A stretch of DNA of 64,000 nt from UBA5158 sp040389045. Its GTDB lineage: Bacteria; Pseudomonadota; Gammaproteobacteria; DSM-16500. Both the position numbers and the translations under genes were made by a program. The DNA is taken from NCBI GenBank assembly GCA_040389045.1, contig JAZKAT010000003.1:1-64000 (forward strand), given 5' to 3'. Of the stretch, positions 59,475-64,000 are shown piece by piece. Below the pieces are notes generated by a model, which did no database searches, was not told where the DNA came from, and saw only the letters and a program-made list of their open reading frames with translations. Positions within the stretch are counted from its first letter, which is position 1. Every line of letters starts with the position of its first letter.

Positions 59475-60731
59475 CTACCGCTTCATCGCATCAAAGAAAT
59501 CTTCATTCGTCTTAGTAGCTTTCAAGCGGTCAAGGATAAATTCAATCGCGGCCAAGTCATCCATAGGTTGCAGCAATTTACGTAAAATCCACATTTTCTG
59601 CATTTCATCAGTTTTGGTGAGAAGTTCTTCTCGGCGAGTGCCGGATTTGTTGATGTTGATGGCGGGGTAAATACGACGTTCAGCGATTTTACGGTCAAGA
59701 TGGATTTCCATATTGCCGGTGCCTTTAAATTCTTCGTAAATTACATCATCCATCTTGGAACCTGTTTCAACCAAAGCCGTGGCGATAATCGTTAAACTGC
59801 CACCTTCTTCAATATTTCGCGCCGCCCCAAAGAAACGTTTCGGACGTTGCAACGCATTCGCATCCACACCACCCGTTAATACTTTGCCTGAAGCGGGTAC
59901 CACAGTGTTGTAAGCGCGTGCTAAACGAGTAATAGAATCCAGCAATACAACAACGTCACGTTTGTGTTCCACTAAACGCTTGGCTTTTTCAATAACCATT
60001 TCTGCAACTTGCACGTGACGGTTAGCTGGTTCATCAAACGTACTGGCAATGACTTCGCCTTTTACCGAACGCGTCATTTCGGTGACTTCTTCCGGACGTT
60101 CATCAATCAGCAATACAATCAGATAACATTCCGGATGGTTTTGCGAAATCGAATGCGCGATGTTTTGTAACATCATCGTTTTACCGGCTTTAGGTGGCGA
60201 TACAATCAAGCCACGCTGGCCTTTACCAATGGGCGAAGCTAAGTCGATAATACGCGCGGTAATATCTTCCGTGCTGCCATTGCCGCATTCCATTTTTAAA
60301 CGTTTGTTAGCGAATAAGGGCGTTAAATTTTCGAAGAGGACTTTGGTTTTTGCATTTTCTGGAGCGTCAAAATTGATGTGATCTACTTTCAATAAGGCAA
60401 AATATCGCTCGCCTTCTTTCGGCGGTCGTATCTTACCGGAGATCGTATCACCGGTGCGTAAATTGAAACGCCGTATCTGGCTGGGCGATACATAAATATC
60501 ATCCGGGCCAGCAAGGTATGAACCTTCCGCGGAACGCAGAAAACCAAAACCATCTTGTAAAATTTCGAGTACACCATCGCCATAAATGTCTTCGCCGCGT
60601 TTGGCATGCGCTTTTAAAATGGCGAAGATAATGTCTTGTTTGCGGGAACGCGCCATGTTTTCCAAGCCATACTCTTCGGATAGTTTGATGAGTTCAGCGG
60701 CGCTCTTTTTTTTGAGTTCAGTCAGATTCAT
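59475..60731 (-). CDS. rho: Transcription termination factor Rho
   Basis: 418 residues, the standard size. N-terminal domain (MNLTELKKKSAAELIKLSEE), the RNA-binding cold-shock-like part (GVLEILQDGFGFLRSAEGSY), Walker A SPPKAGKTMMLQ, Walker B (VVVLLDSITRLARAYN), the Q-loop (TGGVDANALQRPKRFFGAAR) and the end RLKATKTNEDFFDAM. Rho pulls RNA from RNA polymerase, with NusA and NusG. It is downstream of trxA, as in many gammaproteobacteria. Confidence 0.97.
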   Translation of the reverse strand: MNLTELKKKSAAELIKLSEEYGLENMARSRKQDIIFAILKAHAKRGEDIYGDGVLEILQDGFGFLRSAEGSYLAGPDDIYVSPSQIRRFNLRTGDTISGKIRPPKEGERYFALLKVDHINFDAPENAKTKVLFENLTPLFANKRLKMECGNGSTEDITARIIDLASPIGKGQRGLIVSPPKAGKTMMLQNIAHSISQNHPECYLIVLLIDERPEEVTEMTRSVKGEVIASTFDEPANRHVQVAEMVIEKAKRLVEHKRDVVVLLDSITRLARAYNTVVPASGKVLTGGVDANALQRPKRFFGAARNIEEGGSLTIIATALVETGSKMDDVIYEEFKGTGNMEIHLDRKIAERRIYPAININKSGTRREELLTKTDEMQKMWILRKLLQPMDDLAAIEFILDRLKATKTNEDFFDAMKR

Positions 60732-60988
60732 AGTGATTTTTTGCCTAGTTTGAGTTGAGTTTTTTTGTTAAGACCTCGGTGTCATTTCTTAAAATAGTGT
60801 GAAACTTGGGGTGTTTCCTGTGACCGCAAAACTACCGAGTCCTTTTTAACTAAAAGACTTAAGGTGCAGCAAACGGGTGTTTTGGTCGTCTATATTCACA
60901 GTATATGGATTATTTTGACAGGTTAAACGAGGTTTATCTTAAGTATTCCTAACATATCATTAAATTATACGGATTGCCAGTTTCTTGT
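60732..60988 (-). promoter_or_regulatory. rho leader region
   Basis: 257 bases separate the trxA terminator from the rho start. No gene is seen. E. coli rho is autoregulated through a leader that Rho itself terminates; a similar function here is possible, since the leader is long and C-containing on the coding strand, but no specific site could be identified. Confidence 0.4.
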
Positions 60989-61026
60989 AAAAAAATTTTG
61001 TAGCCCGCGTCGCATATCGACGCGGG
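60989..61026 (-). terminator. Strong intrinsic terminator after trxA
   Basis: CCCGCGTCG and CGACGCGGG arms (61004-61012, 61018-61026) with a 5-base loop, followed on the minus strand by a T run (60989-60995). It separates trxA from rho. Confidence 0.9.
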
Positions 61027-61039
61027 GCACCCAGACATA

Positions 61040-61366
61040 CTATATGTGACCTTCAATAAAGCTGGCTAATTCGGACTTGTTTAACATGCCGACCTGGGTC
61101 GCCTGGACTTGGCCGTCTTTGAAAATAATCAGGGTTGGAATGCCACGTACCCCAAATTTGGGTGGTGTCGTTGGGTTGGCGTCTACGTCCAGTTTCACTA
61201 TCTTTAATTTGCCATCATATTGCTGGGCAAAATCAGCAAGTAATGGAGCAATAGCTTTACAGGGACCGCACCATTCCGCCCAAAAATCCACTAACACAGG
61301 TAAGGTGGAATCGACTACATCCTTTTCGAAGGAGGCGTCAGTAATAGCTGAAATATTAGTACTCAT
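61040..61366 (-). CDS. trxA: Thioredoxin
   Basis: 108 residues, like E. coli TrxA. Active site FWAEWCGPCKAIAPLL (CGPC at about residues 33-36), cis-Pro loop RGIPTLIIF. It reduces disulphides in ribonucleotide reductase and many others. It lies upstream of rho and downstream of ubiH, with its own terminator. Confidence 0.97.
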   Translation of the reverse strand: MSTNISAITDASFEKDVVDSTLPVLVDFWAEWCGPCKAIAPLLADFAQQYDGKLKIVKLDVDANPTTPPKFGVRGIPTLIIFKDGQVQATQVGMLNKSELASFIEGHI

Positions 61367-61413
61367 GATGTGCTGCCTTTGTATTTAAAAGAGAAGGTAG
61401 GGCCATTATAAAT

Positions 61414-62601
61414 TTAATGTTCGTCATGGTCTAGCAAAAGCCGGGGCATATTATTCATTTTGCCTAAGGCGGCCCGGGTAAAGCGAGTTTTTAAAGGTGT
61501 GCAAATATCGAGTGCCAGTAAGCCTAGCTGCCGTCCCAGCTTGAGCGGCAGAAAATCCTGAGCAAATAACGAAGGCAAACGTTCCGATAAATGATGGCTG
61601 GTAGTTTGGCGCTGTGTTTGCCATGCGGCATAGTCTGACCAGTCTTCACGACCCGGATGGTCTGTAATAAATTGTACGAGCATGGCAATTTCAGCTAACG
61701 CGAGATTAAATCCTTGCGCGGCGATAGGATGAAAAGTATGGGCCGCGTTGCCGATTAACAGTATGCGTTGCTGGCAAGTTCTGGCCGCGGTCATATGTTG
61801 CAGTGGATAGCGATGACGTGTGCTGGTTTGTAACAGCTTACCCATGCGATAGCCAAATTGTTTTTGCAAAGTGGCTAAAAATTCATGGTCAGGAAGCTGC
61901 AGCAACTTATCAATAACGGCATTGTCATCTGTCCAAATGGTTGCGGCTTGTAATTCAGGTAACGGCAGCATGGCGATAGCACCACCGCGATGGAAGCGTT
62001 CATAGGCTATGTTTTGGTGCGGTCGTTGTAAAGTGGTGACGGTAACCAATGCGCTTTGCTGATGGTCTTTTATGTCTATGGGAATATTTAATTCTTTGCG
62101 CACGGTGGAATGCGTGCCATCCGCGGCAATGAGCAACTTGCCAGCTAAATTTATTTCACCGCTTTCAGTGGCTAGCGTGATTTCAACTTGCGTACTGGTT
62201 TGACTAATCTTATTAAGAGTAGCGGGACGAAACACGGTAATTTGGTTAGTTTGATGAATAATTTTATCCAAAGCAGCATTGATATATTTCGCTGGCACCA
62301 CATGGCCTAAAGTATTCAAATCCACTTCCCGTGCAGTCAAACGTGTCATGCCAAATTGGCCCTGATCTGAAATATGCACTTGATAAATCGGTTCTGCATG
62401 CTTGATCAAGTCATCCCAGACAGCAAGATTTTTGAAGAAACAAACGCTGCTGTGATTTAACGCGATTAGCCGCGGATCATCTTTGGTATTCAAAGGTGCG
62501 GCGTCAATTAACGCGATTTTTAAAGTATGATTCATCAAAGCGCATGCCAGGCTGGCGCCGACCATGCCGCCACCGACAATGATGATATCGAATTCCGTCA
62601 T
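61414..62601 (-). CDS. ubiH: 2-octaprenyl-6-methoxyphenol hydroxylase UbiH
   Basis: 395 residues. FAD-dependent hydroxylase of ubiquinone synthesis. Seen: IIIVGGGMVGASLACALMNH, the UbiH-type VHISDQGQFGMTRLTAREVD, LIAADGTHSTVRKELNI and GNAAHTFHPIAAQGFNLALA. It begins three bases after the pepP stop and belongs to the conserved ygfB-pepP-ubiH operon. The second hydroxylase UbiI is not present in the window. It fits the ubiquinol-using bc1 complex. Confidence 0.94.
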   Translation of the reverse strand: MTEFDIIIVGGGMVGASLACALMNHTLKIALIDAAPLNTKDDPRLIALNHSSVCFFKNLAVWDDLIKHAEPIYQVHISDQGQFGMTRLTAREVDLNTLGHVVPAKYINAALDKIIHQTNQITVFRPATLNKISQTSTQVEITLATESGEINLAGKLLIAADGTHSTVRKELNIPIDIKDHQQSALVTVTTLQRPHQNIAYERFHRGGAIAMLPLPELQAATIWTDDNAVIDKLLQLPDHEFLATLQKQFGYRMGKLLQTSTRHRYPLQHMTAARTCQQRILLIGNAAHTFHPIAAQGFNLALAEIAMLVQFITDHPGREDWSDYAAWQTQRQTTSHHLSERLPSLFAQDFLPLKLGRQLGLLALDICTPLKTRFTRAALGKMNNMPRLLLDHDEH

Positions 62602-62604
62602 GAA

Positions 62605-63915
62605 TTATTTCGCCATTAACACTTCAATTTCGTTTATTTTTTTGGGGACTGCGTCACTTAATACGTCGGGCCCTTTGCTGGTGACCAGCACATCATCTTC
62701 GATGCGCACACCAATATTATGCCAACGCTTTTTGACGCCGGGTAAATCGGCGGGAATATAAATACCAGGTTCTACCGTCAACACCATGCCAGGGGCAAAG
62801 GTGCGCCATTTGTTTTGGATTTTATAACGCCCAGCATCATGCACATCAAGACCTAACCAATGACCGGAACTGTGCATGTAAAACGGATCATAGGCATTCT
62901 TTTTAATTAATGCGCTGACCTTACCTTTTAAAATTCCTAACTCCACCAGACCTGCGGTAATAACTCTGACGATAGCGGCTTGCACGCTAGGCCAGCTAGC
63001 ACCGACTTTTATCGCTTTAATGCCAGCGAGTTGTGATTCCAGCACGATTTCATAAATAGCACGTTGTTCCGGAGAGAAGCGTCCGCTCGCGGGAAAAGTG
63101 CGAGTGATGTCGGCGGCGTAATGTTGATATTCCGCGCCGGCGTCAACCAATACCAAATCACCTTTTTTGATAATTTGATTATTCTCAATGTAATGCAGCG
63201 TACACGCATTAGCGCCACTACCCACGATAGGTATGTAGGCGGCGTAACGCGCGCCATTGCGCTGGAATTCATGCATGATTTCCGCTTCTAATTCGTATTC
63301 GTACATGCCCGGGCGACAATACAGCATGGCGCGTGTGTGGGCTTGCGCGGAAATTTCCGCGGCGCGGCGCATTAAACTGATTTCCATGGGGCTTTTAATC
63401 AGGCGCATTTCATGGATAGTGCCAACGATATCAATAAAACTGATAGGCGCTTTATGGCCGGCGCGAATTTTGCCGCGTACTTTGTTGACGGCTTTTAAAA
63501 TTGTTTTATCAAGGTTTTTATCAAGGCCAAAGCCATGGTGTATGGTTTCACGGCCTTCGAGAACTTCCGATAATTTTTTTTCAAATTCAGCAATGGGAAA
63601 TGACAGGTCAGCGCCGAATTTTTTGCGGGCGCCATCTTGCCCTGCGCGCTTGCCATCCCAGATTTCATGATGTTTATCGTGGGGGCGGTTAAATAAAATA
63701 AATTCGCCGCCTTTTCTTTTGGGCGCGAGGATGGCGACTGCTTCGGGTTCTTCAAAGCCAGTTAAATAATAAAAATCACTGTGCTGACGATAGGCATAAT
63801 CCGCGTCACCATTGCGGCGGGCGGTGGGAGCGGATGATAAAATGACAATGCCATGTGGCCCTATTTGTTGCATGAGTTGTTTGCGACGTTTGGCAAATTC
63901 AGTCATTTTAATCAT
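62605..63915 (-). CDS. pepP: Xaa-Pro aminopeptidase
   Basis: 436 residues, ATG with GAGGA six bases upstream. Removes N-terminal residues before proline. Metal ligands of the pita-bread fold are visible: LVDAGAEYQHYAADITRTFP (two Asp), MHSSGHWLGLDVHDAG (His), TVEPGIYIP (Glu) and RIEDDVLV (Glu). The N-terminal domain has NGDADYAYRQHSDFYYLTGF. It stands between ygfB and ubiH, as in E. coli. Confidence 0.96.
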   Translation of the reverse strand: MIKMTEFAKRRKQLMQQIGPHGIVILSSAPTARRNGDADYAYRQHSDFYYLTGFEEPEAVAILAPKRKGGEFILFNRPHDKHHEIWDGKRAGQDGARKKFGADLSFPIAEFEKKLSEVLEGRETIHHGFGLDKNLDKTILKAVNKVRGKIRAGHKAPISFIDIVGTIHEMRLIKSPMEISLMRRAAEISAQAHTRAMLYCRPGMYEYELEAEIMHEFQRNGARYAAYIPIVGSGANACTLHYIENNQIIKKGDLVLVDAGAEYQHYAADITRTFPASGRFSPEQRAIYEIVLESQLAGIKAIKVGASWPSVQAAIVRVITAGLVELGILKGKVSALIKKNAYDPFYMHSSGHWLGLDVHDAGRYKIQNKWRTFAPGMVLTVEPGIYIPADLPGVKKRWHNIGVRIEDDVLVTSKGPDVLSDAVPKKINEIEVLMAK

Positions 63916-63929
63916 GGTTTTTCCTCATA

Positions 63930-64000
63930 TTATTTTTGCGTTCGCAACTCATGATATAACATTAACACAGCCAGCCGCACATATTCGACCAATTCAAAGT
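63930..64000 (-). CDS. ygfB: YgfB/UPF0149 family protein, C-terminal end (partial)
   Basis: Only the last 23 codons are in the window; the frame runs in from the right edge and stops at 63930. The segment FELVEYVRLAVLMLYHELRT resembles the end of YgfB (EYVRxAxxxLYxEL). Its place directly upstream of pepP is the E. coli order. The rest of the gene is outside. Confidence 0.75.
   Translation of the reverse strand, partial: FELVEYVRLAVLMLYHELRTQK

Overview
The window reads as a chromosomal stretch of a gammaproteobacterium, most likely a host-associated member of Legionellales (Legionella/Coxiella/Aquicella-like). This is an inference. The grounds are a Com1-type DsbA homologue, the metY-rimP-nusA-infB-rbfA-truB-rpsO-pnp order, ygfB-pepP-ubiH and trxA-rho blocks of gammaproteobacterial type, a complete bc1/aa3 respiratory chain, moderate to low G+C, several large lineage-specific proteins with coiled coils or odd tails, a SET-domain-like protein, and many decayed genes. 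No rRNA, prophage, insertion sequence or CRISPR array was seen.

Layout. 1-6.3 kb is an accessory, AT-rich and partly decayed region: a coiled-coil protein running off the left edge, an unknown protein, a solitary HTH regulator with a perfect palindromic operator, a SET-like protein, a frameshifted PAS-LuxR regulator, a tandem GNAT enzyme and an SRPBCC gene with an internal deletion. 6.3-8 kb has com1/dsbA and aroE. 8-17.6 kb is the translation/RNA operon, starting with initiator tRNA behind a near-consensus promoter and containing a frameshifted truB. 17.9-23.3 kb mixes a membrane protein, HIT-folE, trhO, ppa and psd. 23.4-31 kb is respiratory: a TlpA-like thioredoxin and ctaA on one strand, and DUF2909-tatABC-petABC followed by two coupled FUSC-like membrane proteins on the other. 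33.9-38.7 kb is the aa3 oxidase operon ctaC-ctaD-(DUF486)-ctaG-ctaE, with a c-type haem domain fused to subunit II through a very long Ala/Pro linker. 38.8-46.2 kb holds an S49 peptidase, a DUF2807 lipoprotein, a TPR-methyltransferase coupled to ElaA, aroA and pcnB. 47.8-53.5 kb holds a PTPS-like protein, a MidA-like methyltransferase, a pteridine reductase and an ABC importer with a double permease and no binding protein. 53.5-55.5 kb is dps-FUSC-GNAT. 55.5-59.4 kb is a second accessory patch with two type II toxin-antitoxin pairs, a lone antitoxin-like HTH, a eukaryote-like D-amino-acid oxidase and an EVE protein. 59.5-64 kb is rho, trxA, ubiH, pepP and the end of ygfB.

How parts fit together. 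The Tat translocase lies directly upstream of the Rieske protein, whose N-terminus has a twin-arginine motif, so the export machine and its substrate appear co-transcribed. CtaA (haem A), CtaG (copper), a TlpA-like thioredoxin and the MidA-like factor are assembly helpers for the same respiratory chain. FolE, the PTPS-like protein and the pteridine reductase suggest a pterin route.

Two families of short palindromic dispersed repeats (REP/MITE-like), plus one lone element of a third type, sit between genes across the window. Three genes (LuxR regulator, SRPBCC, truB) are broken by small indels. Either the genome is decaying or the assembly carries indel errors.
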